DNA of 64,000 nucleotides from Nitrosopumilus adriaticus. GTDB taxonomy: Archaea; Thermoproteota; Nitrososphaeria; Nitrososphaerales; Nitrosopumilaceae. The DNA is taken from positions 310,001 through 374,000 of the forward strand of contig NZ_CP011070.1 in assembly GCF_000956175.1 (NCBI RefSeq), given 5' to 3'. The translations under genes and the position numbers were made by a program. This document shows, piece after piece, positions 8,206-15,358 of the stretch. How positions within the stretch are numbered: position 1 is the first letter of the stretch; the number at the start of each line of letters is the position of its first letter. Under the pieces are notes generated by a model, which saw only the letters and a program-made list of their open reading frames with translations, searched no databases and was not told the origin of the DNA.

Positions 8206-10377
8206 ATGGAAAAACAGTTTATTTTAGGATTTTTACTTTTACTTACTTCTACAATTGGGATGTTGCCAGGTAGTGTTTATGCAAATGAGCAAATTGATAC
8301 TGATGGTGATGGAGTTCCAAACTCTATTGATTTTTGTCCTAATCTTAAAGAGGATTATGATCCACAATATGGTAATAACATAGACGGATGCCCAGCTGAC
8401 TTTGTTCCATGGTATGATGTTGACTATGATGGAATTCAAGATCATATTGACGGTTGTCCAACTGTCAAAGAAACTTACAATAGGTTCCAAGATGAAGACG
8501 GTTGTCCTGACTTGGCACCAGATTCTGGAAAAGTGATAGCTGATACTGATAATGACGGTTACCCAGATTACATGGATTCTTGTCCTAACCAACCTGAAAC
8601 ATTCAATGGAATTGATGATAAAGACGGTTGTCCAGATGATGCTTCTAGTTTAAGAGATTCTGATAGAGATGGAATTTCTGATTCAATAGATCAATGTATC
8701 CTAGAATCTGAAACATACAATTTTTTCCAAGATGAAGACGGTTGTCCAGATGCTGTAGATGATGTGTATTCACCATATAATTTCCCAGATACTGATGGTG
8801 ATGGAATTGATGATAGATGGGATCAATGCTTAAACCAACCTGAAAACTATAATGGTTACCTTGATTGGGACGGCTGTTTTGATGTACTTGGTGCATCAGC
8901 CAATGGATTAATTGATTCTGACTATGATAGTATTCTTGACTCTGTCGATATGTGTCCTTTTGACCGTGAAAATTTTAATAACTTTCAAGATGAAGACGGC
9001 TGTCCTGATGAAGTTGAATATTCTGTATCTGGTGACACTGACCGTGATGGAATTTTAAATGAATTTGATGCTTGTCCATATAACAAAGAAACTTACAATA
9101 AATTCCAAGATGAAGACGGCTGTCCTGACTTTATTGGGGATAATGCTTCTACTTATGATTCTGATGGCGATGGAATTGTTGATAATTTAGATCATTGTCC
9201 TAACCAACCTGAAACTTACAACGGAGTTCTGGATTCAGACGGGTGCCCAGATAATGTAAATTCTACACTTGATTCTGATATGGATGGTATCCCAAATACT
9301 TTAGATGCTTGTCCACTAGAACCTGAAACTTATAATTTTTTCAAAGATGGTGACGGCTGTCCTGATACAACTACTTCTATCGTTTCATCTTATATTTTCC
9401 CAGATACTGATGGTGATGGAATAGATGATAGATGGGATGCATGCATTAATGAACCTGAAAATTATAATGATTATCTAGACAAAGACGGTTGTCCCGATGT
9501 TCCTGGAATATCAAAATCCGCATTATCTGATATTGATTATGATGGTATACCTGACATATTTGATCAATGTCCGACAATTGGAGAAAGATATAATCAATTC
9601 CAAGATGAAGACGGTTGTCCAGATACTTTAGCTTATGATTCCTTTGGAGATTCTGATAGAGATGGAATTCCTGATAACATTGATCAATGCCCTCAATCTA
9701 GAGAAACTTACAATCGCTTCCAAGACTCAGACGGTTGCCCTGATTTAATTTCTGATAATAAACCAACAGCTGATTCAGACGGTGATGGAATTGTTGACAA
9801 CATAGATTCTTGTCCTAACCAACCAGAAACCTTCAATGGATTCAAAGACAAAGACGGTTGCCCAGATACCCATCATTCAACTCTTGATTCTGATAGGGAT
9901 GGAATTATTGATTTGTCTGATGCATGTCCGCTAGAGCCTGAAACTTACAACCATTATCAAGATGAGGATGGATGTCCTGATGCTACTGGTTCAAGTGTTT
10001 CATCATTTGCTTTCCCAGATACTGATGGTGATGGAATAGATGATAGAAAAGATGCATGTATTGATGAGCAGGAGAACTTTAATGGATACTTGGATTGGGA
10101 TGGATGTCCTGATGTTTTAGCTGCTCAATCAACAACCCCAACAAAAATAGATTCAGATGGTGATGGATATCATGACGGAATTGATTCTTGTCCAAATCAA
10201 CCTGAAACATGGAATAAATATCAAGATTGGGACGGCTGCCCAGACATTGCTCCTGAACAACAGAGATTTGTTCATGATGATGATCTTGATGGAATAATTA
10301 ATGATCTAGATCTGTGTCCTTTAGATCCTGAGGACTATGATGGTGACAGAGATTCAGACGGCTGTCCTGATAACTAA
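8206..10377 (+). CDS. Secreted thrombospondin type 3 repeat protein, copy 3 (17 modules)
   Basis: A 723-residue third paralogue, collinear with copy 2. Signal peptide MEKQFILGFLLLL, cleavage near VYA-NEQ. Seventeen modules again show three five-module super-repeats, each with an F-PDTDGDGIDDR module (5, 10 and 15). One module reads DGCFD instead of DGCPD. Unlike copy 2 it has its own promoter-like sequence (TATA-like acttaataaatac at about 8172), about 84 bp after the previous stop. Strong DNA identity with copy 2 in the first module and the last 60 bases suggests recent duplication or gene conversion. No membrane anchor. Confidence 0.9.
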   Translation: MEKQFILGFLLLLTSTIGMLPGSVYANEQIDTDGDGVPNSIDFCPNLKEDYDPQYGNNIDGCPADFVPWYDVDYDGIQDHIDGCPTVKETYNRFQDEDGCPDLAPDSGKVIADTDNDGYPDYMDSCPNQPETFNGIDDKDGCPDDASSLRDSDRDGISDSIDQCILESETYNFFQDEDGCPDAVDDVYSPYNFPDTDGDGIDDRWDQCLNQPENYNGYLDWDGCFDVLGASANGLIDSDYDSILDSVDMCPFDRENFNNFQDEDGCPDEVEYSVSGDTDRDGILNEFDACPYNKETYNKFQDEDGCPDFIGDNASTYDSDGDGIVDNLDHCPNQPETYNGVLDSDGCPDNVNSTLDSDMDGIPNTLDACPLEPETYNFFKDGDGCPDTTTSIVSSYIFPDTDGDGIDDRWDACINEPENYNDYLDKDGCPDVPGISKSALSDIDYDGIPDIFDQCPTIGERYNQFQDEDGCPDTLAYDSFGDSDRDGIPDNIDQCPQSRETYNRFQDSDGCPDLISDNKPTADSDGDGIVDNIDSCPNQPETFNGFKDKDGCPDTHHSTLDSDRDGIIDLSDACPLEPETYNHYQDEDGCPDATGSSVSSFAFPDTDGDGIDDRKDACIDEQENFNGYLDWDGCPDVLAAQSTTPTKIDSDGDGYHDGIDSCPNQPETWNKYQDWDGCPDIAPEQQRFVHDDDLDGIINDLDLCPLDPEDYDGDRDSDGCPDN

Positions 10378-10431
10378 AATTAATACAGATATCTTAAAAT
10401 GGTAAATATATTCATCAAGTAAAGTTATTTC

Positions 10432-11394
10432 ATGCTCCCAAAATTCTCAACTCAAGCATTTCTAGCTCCTATGGCAGGAGTAAGTGATCCTGCATTAAGA
10501 TTACAATGCAAGCAAATGGGAGCTGGGTTAGTCGTAACTGAATTTACTAGTATTCATAGCATTATAGCAAAAGAAAAACAACTCAAAGAAAACATGCAAA
10601 CTATTCAGGAGTTCATTGAATATTCTGAAGAAGAACGTCCTCTATCAGTTCAATTATTTGGTTCTGATCTTGTAGCGTTAGAAAAAGCTGCAAAAATTGT
10701 AGAACCATATTTTGATATTATTGATTACAATATGGGCTGTCCTGCACCTCACATCACTCAACAAATGGCAGGTGGTGCTCTTTTACAAGAAGTCAATCTG
10801 ACTCAACAAATTTTCAGTACTCTTGTTAATGCTGTAAAAAAACCTGTGACTTTAAAGATTCGTTCTGGAGTCACTAATGCGAGCCAATATCTTTTTCGAG
10901 ATATTGCTGAAATTGCAGAAGATGAAGGAATTCAAATGATTACTCTTCATCCAAGAACTGTTAGTCAGGGATATTCTGGAAATGCCGATTGGAAAATGAT
11001 CAAAGAGCTTAAAGAAATTTCTAGCATCCCAATTGTTGGAAATGGAGATATCACTACTCCTGAAGATGCAAAGGAAATGTTGGATTATACTGGATGTGAT
11101 TATGTGATGATTGGCCGTGGAGCTATGGGAAATCCCTTTTTATTTGAACAAATCAATGACTATCTGAAAACAAACTCTTATCATGAATATTCTTTCAAAG
11201 ATAGATTGGATTCTTTTTTTGACTACATGCATCTAACTGCAAAATATAAAATCAAATTTGCAAATATTAAGAGTCAGGCAATGAGGTTTACTAAAGGAAT
11301 GAAAGGAGGTTCCAAACTTCGCTCCAAAATCACCATTTCAAAGAATATTACTGAATTGGAAAAAATAATGAATGATGCATATTCTGTATCTTAG
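10432..11394 (+). CDS. tRNA-dihydrouridine synthase (Dus family)
   Basis: FMN-dependent reductase that converts uridine to dihydrouridine in tRNA D-loops. The protein is 320 residues, the usual length. FLAPMAGVSDPALR starts the TIM barrel, DYNMGCPAPHITQQMAGGALL carries the catalytic Cys, and KIRSG, TLHPRT, VGNGDI and VMIGRGAMGNP form the FMN phosphate-binding region. It has an ATG start shortly after a TATA-like element (aaatatattc) and stands alone on the plus strand after the repeat-protein cluster. DusB-like, but the target position cannot be read from sequence. Confidence 0.93.
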   Translation: MLPKFSTQAFLAPMAGVSDPALRLQCKQMGAGLVVTEFTSIHSIIAKEKQLKENMQTIQEFIEYSEEERPLSVQLFGSDLVALEKAAKIVEPYFDIIDYNMGCPAPHITQQMAGGALLQEVNLTQQIFSTLVNAVKKPVTLKIRSGVTNASQYLFRDIAEIAEDEGIQMITLHPRTVSQGYSGNADWKMIKELKEISSIPIVGNGDITTPEDAKEMLDYTGCDYVMIGRGAMGNPFLFEQINDYLKTNSYHEYSFKDRLDSFFDYMHLTAKYKIKFANIKSQAMRFTKGMKGGSKLRSKITISKNITELEKIMNDAYSVS

Positions 11395-11534
11395 AAATTT
11401 ATAAAATCATTCGATTTTACTTTACATTTGTTTATGTTATTTCGAGAATTAATATTGAATTTTTAAACAATTTGGACTAATCTTATATATTTCATAATGG
11501 CATTTTATGTATGAAAATTGGAGTTGAATCGTAA

Positions 11535-11774
11535 TTGGCAACAGCTTATGTTCTCATAAACTGTGAACTTGGTTCTGAAGAAGCAGTAATCTCAGAATTA
11601 AAATCCATTGAAGGAGTAGTTGAAGTACATGGTACATTTGGTGCATATGATATTCTTGCCAAAGTTGAATCAGGTCAAGTTGAAGCATTACGCGAAACCA
11701 TTACTTGGAAAATTAGAAAAATTCCAAAAATCCGTTCTACATTGACCCTGATGGGTATTGAAGGCCAGCAATAG
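11535..11774 (+). CDS. Stand-alone Lrp/AsnC effector (RAM) domain protein, copy 1
   Basis: A 79-residue protein consisting only of the alpha/beta ligand-binding and oligomerisation (RAM) domain of Lrp/AsnC regulators, without the DNA-binding HTH. Diagnostic segments are ELGSEEAVISEL, VHGTFGAYDILAKVE and TLTLMGIEG. It probably forms oligomers that sense amino acids or other small ligands, alone or with full-length Lrp proteins. The start is TTG at 11535, chosen because the paralogue at 43715 starts with the same MATAYVLINCE. A good TATA box (cttatatatt, 11482-11491) lies 44 bp upstream. Confidence 0.88.
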   Translation: MATAYVLINCELGSEEAVISELKSIEGVVEVHGTFGAYDILAKVESGQVEALRETITWKIRKIPKIRSTLTLMGIEGQQ

Positions 11775-11817
11775 GTCTCATCCTCTTTTGCTTTTATACT
11801 TAGATTGCAATACAATG

Positions 11818-11851
11818 TATCCCTTCAAAAAACATGTCCCCCAAAGGGATA
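11818..11851. repeat. Inverted repeat (stem-loop), 8-bp stem
   Basis: TATCCCTT at 11818-11825 pairs perfectly with AAGGGATA at 11844-11851, with an 18-nt loop. It lies between the convergent AsnC-like and P-II genes, right before a second hairpin. It could be a terminator or mRNA 3' end structure for either gene, or part of a small RNA. Confidence 0.6.
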
Positions 11852-11856
11852 ACACA

Positions 11857-11881
11857 CTGAGAGGAGTAGTTAACCTCTCAG
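11857..11881. repeat. Inverted repeat (stem-loop), 8-bp stem
   Basis: CTGAGAGG at 11857-11864 pairs perfectly with CCTCTCAG at 11874-11881 with a 9-nt loop. It is the second of two tandem hairpins in the same convergent intergenic space. Confidence 0.65.
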
Positions 11882-11927
11882 TAGCACATTTAAAAAATAA
11901 TCTTTTGAATTTTATAAAATAAAATAA

Positions 11928-12269
11928 TTAGAGGGCTTCAGAACCGCTCTTTTTGGATGCAATGTTCAAAACACTATCTACATTTTCTACAACGATGATT
12001 CCATCTCCACCTTTTCCTGTAAAAGCTGCATCAGCAATTGCGTTTGAAACCTTTTCTACATCTGAGTCATCAACAATTGTACTAACTGTTGCTACTGAAT
12101 TGTAGTCTTTGGTTATTGAACCTGTTCCTCTGCCAGATCTGACTTGTTGTCGTATTCCAGATCCTCTGCCTTTTCCTTCCAGAATGGTAAATCCACCAAC
12201 AAGGTCATTAATTGCCTCAGTGACAGCTCCCATTTTGGTTGCTTGAATAGTTGCCTCAATTCGTTTCAT
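11928..12269 (-). CDS. P-II family nitrogen regulator (GlnB/GlnK-like)
   Basis: Trimeric signal protein that reads ATP/ADP and 2-oxoglutarate and controls nitrogen uptake or assimilation partners. The ATG at 12269 gives MKRIEATIQ, the normal family N-terminus; ATG 12275 (MKMKR) is an equally possible start. The central part GRGSGIRQQVRSGRG is the ATP-binding start of a divergent T-loop, and TGKGGDGIIVVENVDSVLNI is the conserved C-terminal signature. I see no equivalent of the uridylylated Tyr51 of bacterial GlnB in the T-loop, as in several archaeal P-II proteins. It is divergent from a small HTH gene and convergent with the AsnC-type gene. Confidence 0.9.
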   Translation of the reverse strand: MKRIEATIQATKMGAVTEAINDLVGGFTILEGKGRGSGIRQQVRSGRGTGSITKDYNSVATVSTIVDDSDVEKVSNAIADAAFTGKGGDGIIVVENVDSVLNIASKKSGSEAL

Positions 12270-12391
12270 TTTCATTTGTTTTTTTGTATTGGTTAAAAAC
12301 AATCATATGTTTTTATTCCTATTTTATGATACAATTGGGGTTGTTGGTTATTTCATTATCCGCTGAGCTTTTTAGTATTGGAAAAAAAGGT

Positions 12392-12574
12392 ATGATTATG
12401 AAAAGTGATGAAAGAAGATCTCATAGACTAAATTATCTTTTAAAATGTTATTTGACAAATCCTAAAGAAAATGACCTCTATCTTAGGGCAAAACAGATGG
12501 GAATTTCTGATTCTACTGCTAAGGATTACATTAGAACAGTAATTATTCAAGCCCAAAAAATCTATTCACGATAA
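12392..12574 (+). CDS. Small helical, possibly DNA-binding protein
   Basis: About 60 residues from ATG 12392 (MIMKSDERR) or 58 from ATG 12398. The longer open frame back to 12251 overlaps the P-II start region and reads as low-complexity hydrophobic sequence, so I reject that extension. The C-terminal half, RAKQMGISDSTAKDYIRTVIIQAQKIYS, looks like a winged-helix recognition region (turn GISDST followed by a helix). It is divergent from the P-II gene, so a local regulatory role is possible but inferred. Confidence 0.6.
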   Translation: MIMKSDERRSHRLNYLLKCYLTNPKENDLYLRAKQMGISDSTAKDYIRTVIIQAQKIYSR

Positions 12575-12678
12575 ATTCTAAAAATATGAAGAAATTTTAA
12601 ATTTCTATATCTTCAAGAATGACTCAATCGAAATCTTAAACAAGGTATTCATAAATAAACAATAGGAGAGAAAAATAC

Positions 12679-13374
12679 ATGAATGATTCTTTGCTTGATG
12701 ATGTCAAGGCACTTTTAGATAAAGACTTTGGGGATGATAGAATTCTTAAACAAATTTGTCGAGCTTGTGAAAATAATGAAGTAATTAGTAATTATGAAAG
12801 AACTTATGTTGAAAAACTTGCTCAAAAACATCTGGGAAAAAGACCTCAAGTTACTCCAACCCCAACAATAGAAAAGCAGCAATCAATTCCTGATGTTGTA
12901 ATTCCTGAAACCCCTTCTATTCAAAAAATGCAAACATATCAATCCACAACTCCAAAAACTCGTTCAAATTCAAAAAACTCCAAAGCAATTATGGGGATAG
13001 CCGGTATTGCTTTGGTGATAATCATTGCAGTTGCAGTTAGTTTTAGTGGAACTGCTGATATAACTACAAAAGTAGAAACCCCAAAAACCCCTGTACCAAT
13101 TACATTATCAATACAATCTGATTTAGCATCATACAACAAAAAAGATTTAATTTCAATTAGTGGAACATCTAATACATCTGGAACTATAAATTTGTCAATT
13201 GAAAATTCAAAGAATGAATTAGTATGGGCAGAGCAAGTAACTATAAAAAATAATGGACAATATTCTACATTAGCTATTGCTGGTGGTGAAGGATGGGAAA
13301 ATTCTGGCATTTATACAATAAAAGCGGACAATGGCAAAGAAACAAAATCTATTACTTTTTCATTTAAAGCCTAA
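12679..13374 (+). CDS. Membrane-anchored protein with C-terminal Ig-like domain
   Basis: A 231-residue protein. The N-terminal 60 residues are predicted helical (LLDDVKALLDKDFGDDRILKQICRACENN). A Pro/Thr/Ser-rich linker follows, then one transmembrane helix (IMGIAGIALVIIIAVAVSF, about 110-130), then a beta-rich Ig-like domain (SYNKKDLISISGT..., SGIYTIKADNG). The domain resembles the one in the secreted protein at 35738. The topology suggests cytoplasmic N-terminus and extracellular C-terminus. A ribosome-binding-like ggagag precedes the ATG. The function is unknown. The 3' end overlaps the next, convergent gene by 11 bp. Confidence 0.7.
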   Translation: MNDSLLDDVKALLDKDFGDDRILKQICRACENNEVISNYERTYVEKLAQKHLGKRPQVTPTPTIEKQQSIPDVVIPETPSIQKMQTYQSTTPKTRSNSKNSKAIMGIAGIALVIIIAVAVSFSGTADITTKVETPKTPVPITLSIQSDLASYNKKDLISISGTSNTSGTINLSIENSKNELVWAEQVTIKNNGQYSTLAIAGGEGWENSGIYTIKADNGKETKSITFSFKA

Positions 13375-13951
13375 CTTTTTCAAACTCTTTCCAATGAGAG
13401 TCTACTAAATCTCTAAGTTTTTCTACACTTACTTCGTGCATATATTCCCTATATACAATGAATTTATTTTTCCTACTTGATTCTTCACTGTAAATATCAC
13501 TTGTATTTTGAGGAATTACTCCTGCTTTCCATTGACTCATTTCAAATATCCATACTGTTGAATCTGGATCTGAAAAATCAATATCATCACATCCTACAAC
13601 ATACAGGTAGCACTTTGTAGACTGATTTAATTTCTCATGTAATTTTTCATATGCTATCATTTGACCTTTAGCAATGTTGATCTTATCATTGTGAAACCCC
13701 TTGAATTCCAAGATTACAAAACCCCCTTTGTGCTCAATTAGCCAGTCAATATCTGTTCCACCTGATGCTATCATACCATGAACAATAAGATCACCTAAAA
13801 CCTCTCTTCCACGAGTAAACTCTAACTCGTCAAAAATCTGATATTTGGCCTTTGGACTTTTACGAATAATTCTTTGTGGGGTACTTTCAGGTTGAATTGA
13901 ATTATCCTTTTCATATAATGTATCAATCAAATCACTGGTCTCATTGGCCAT
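13364..13951 (-). CDS. Putative PD-(D/E)XK-fold nuclease-like protein
   Basis: A 195-residue soluble protein. MIASGGTDIDWLIEHKGG followed by FVILEFKGFHND gives an acidic residue (DID) and an E-x-K pair on adjacent strands, the arrangement expected for the PD-(D/E)XK nuclease core (GTDIDW ... ILEFKG). A helix with AKGQMIAYEKL follows, as in many members. No methylase or specificity gene is next to it, so a classical restriction system is not supported. ATG start. The fold assignment is based on motifs only; it may be a repair, RNA-processing or inactive member. Confidence 0.5.
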   Translation of the reverse strand: MANETSDLIDTLYEKDNSIQPESTPQRIIRKSPKAKYQIFDELEFTRGREVLGDLIVHGMIASGGTDIDWLIEHKGGFVILEFKGFHNDKINIAKGQMIAYEKLHEKLNQSTKCYLYVVGCDDIDFSDPDSTVWIFEMSQWKAGVIPQNTSDIYSEESSRKNKFIVYREYMHEVSVEKLRDLVDSHWKEFEKVRL

Positions 13952-14012
13952 AAATTTGAAAGTTTAAAACTGAATGATAAGAGAGTTTGTAAAAATTAGT
14001 ACAGTTTCTGAT

Positions 14013-14234
14013 TTATCTGCAGAAAAATTCTCCTCCTGTACCCATATACAAAACAAAATATTCTTCTGGATTCTTTTTGTCTTTTTTAGCATTTAGAGCG
14101 TCTTGATACATATCAAAATGCTCTACTAGATACAATTGCTCATCAGAATCTGTAAAATAATCAATTGCCACCAAGTTGAATCCAGTTTTAGGAGTTAACT
14201 TTATTTTTTCATCTTTAAATTCTTCGTCTGTCAA
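14013..14234 (-). CDS. Small conserved-type hypothetical protein
   Basis: A 73-residue soluble acidic protein with a TTG start at 14234; an ATG eight bases upstream is out of frame and runs into a stop. The sequence alternates predicted strands and a helix (FNLVAIDYF, EQLYLVEHFDMYQDALNAKK, EYFVLYMGTGGEFF), consistent with a small alpha/beta fold. It lies between the nuclease-like gene and TBP on the same strand. Family not recognised. Confidence 0.5.
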   Translation of the reverse strand: MTDEEFKDEKIKLTPKTGFNLVAIDYFTDSDEQLYLVEHFDMYQDALNAKKDKKNPEEYFVLYMGTGGEFFCR

Positions 14235-14271
14235 TTTTTCATTTTTTTAAAATATGTGAATTGTGAAATAA

Positions 14272-14835
14272 TCATTGATCATAAATCATTAGATTCTTTT
14301 CTTCTAATAATGCGTGTAAATTATGAACAGAACGATATACATCTGATTCTTTTTTGGCGCCAGTACAAACCAATTTTCCAGAAGCAAATAACAAAATCAC
14401 TGTTTTAGGATCTAACATCCTGTGAATAAGTCCAGGAAATTGCTCTGGTTCATACATGCTTCTTGGTAAAGTTCTTGCAGCTTTTTCTAAGTGAATTTTT
14501 CCACCAAGATTAATTGCTGCAACTATATTTTGAACAGTGATAACTGCATCTTTTTTAATCTTAATCTTCCCCTTTCTTAATTTCTGAACAACTGTGTTTA
14601 CAGCTTTTATTGCCATCTCTTCAGATTTAGCGCCAGTACAAACCATTTTACCTGTTCTAAAAATTAATGTCGCAGTTCTAGGACTCTTTAATCTAAAAAC
14701 CAGTCCAGGAAATTGTTCTGGATGGTATTCTGTATCTGGAAATTTTTCTGTGATGTCATTAAGATCAATCTTTTGGTCTACTGATGCTGAAGCAACAACG
14801 TTTTCAACACTAACAATAGGCTTTGTTTGAGGCAT
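14272..14835 (-). CDS. tbp: TATA-box-binding protein (TBP)
   Basis: General archaeal transcription factor that binds the TATA box and recruits TFB and RNA polymerase. The 187 residues form the saddle-shaped direct repeat: EYHPEQFPGLVFRL and MVCTGAKSEE in the first half, and MYEPEQFPGLIHRM and LVCTGAKKES in the second. ATG start. On the minus strand, two AT-rich TATA-like elements lie 20-45 bp upstream (around 14848-14875), compatible with a short leader. Nitrosopumilus-type genomes often have more than one TBP; only this one is in the window. Confidence 0.97.
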   Translation of the reverse strand: MPQTKPIVSVENVVASASVDQKIDLNDITEKFPDTEYHPEQFPGLVFRLKSPRTATLIFRTGKMVCTGAKSEEMAIKAVNTVVQKLRKGKIKIKKDAVITVQNIVAAINLGGKIHLEKAARTLPRSMYEPEQFPGLIHRMLDPKTVILLFASGKLVCTGAKKESDVYRSVHNLHALLEEKNLMIYDQ

Positions 14836-14899
14836 AACGAGGGACTTTAAATAGCGCCTTTATATATACTAGTCATATTTTTTTGGATCTTTATGAGTC

Positions 14900-15355
14900 T
14901 TAATGATGTCCAATCCACTGATAGCGATATTCTTCATCAATAATATCTGAAACAATTTCGGTGTTTTTGATTTTTGTTTTTGGTAAATCAACATCAAAAA
15001 ATCCTAGTTGGCCTTTCCATGGGATTGGAATTCTCAATGCTTTTGCATTTTTTAATTTAAATCCAAAAATTCTATCATGAAAATTTTTTGATGCTAAATG
15101 TGATTTTTGATCCATTTTTACTTCTTTGATTGAATTATATTTTTTAACATCATAAATCTCAGCTTTTCCAATAATTGCTCCTGTGACAAATTTCATATTC
15201 ATTTTCAATCTCTTACAATCATCTGTCCTGATTTTAATTGGTGCATGAATTAAAAAATCTCCACGAAAATTAGTATTCCATTTTCGTAATTCTATAGTTT
15301 TTTTTCCAGAAATTATTAAATTAGCAAATGGTTGAGAAACTGAAAGACATTTCAA
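14900..15355 (-). CDS. ASCH-domain protein
   Basis: A 151-residue protein that begins with the ASCH signature: MKCLSVSQPFANLIISGKKT, then IELRKWNT and RGDFLIHAP. ASCH domains have a PUA-like RNA-binding fold, and some are RNA-binding factors or nucleases of modified nucleosides. GAIIGKAEIYDV and the PWKGQLGFFDV end are typical. It starts 3 bp after the stop of the PLP-enzyme gene, so the two are probably one transcript. The substrate is unknown. Confidence 0.85.
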   Translation of the reverse strand: MKCLSVSQPFANLIISGKKTIELRKWNTNFRGDFLIHAPIKIRTDDCKRLKMNMKFVTGAIIGKAEIYDVKKYNSIKEVKMDQKSHLASKNFHDRIFGFKLKNAKALRIPIPWKGQLGFFDVDLPKTKIKNTEIVSDIIDEEYRYQWIGHH

Positions 15356-15358
15356 ATT

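Noticed and set aside
3735-8896. Several antisense open frames of 80-117 codons inside the thrombospondin-repeat genes
   Set aside because: They mirror the repeat structure of the sense genes, are rich in His, Gln, Tyr or Ser as expected from reading Asp/Gly codons backwards, and have no promoter or family motif.
12251-12391. N-terminal extension of the small HTH-like protein to 12251
   Set aside because: The extension overlaps the P-II start region, reads as low-complexity hydrophobic residues, and ATG 12392/12398 gives a compact charged protein.
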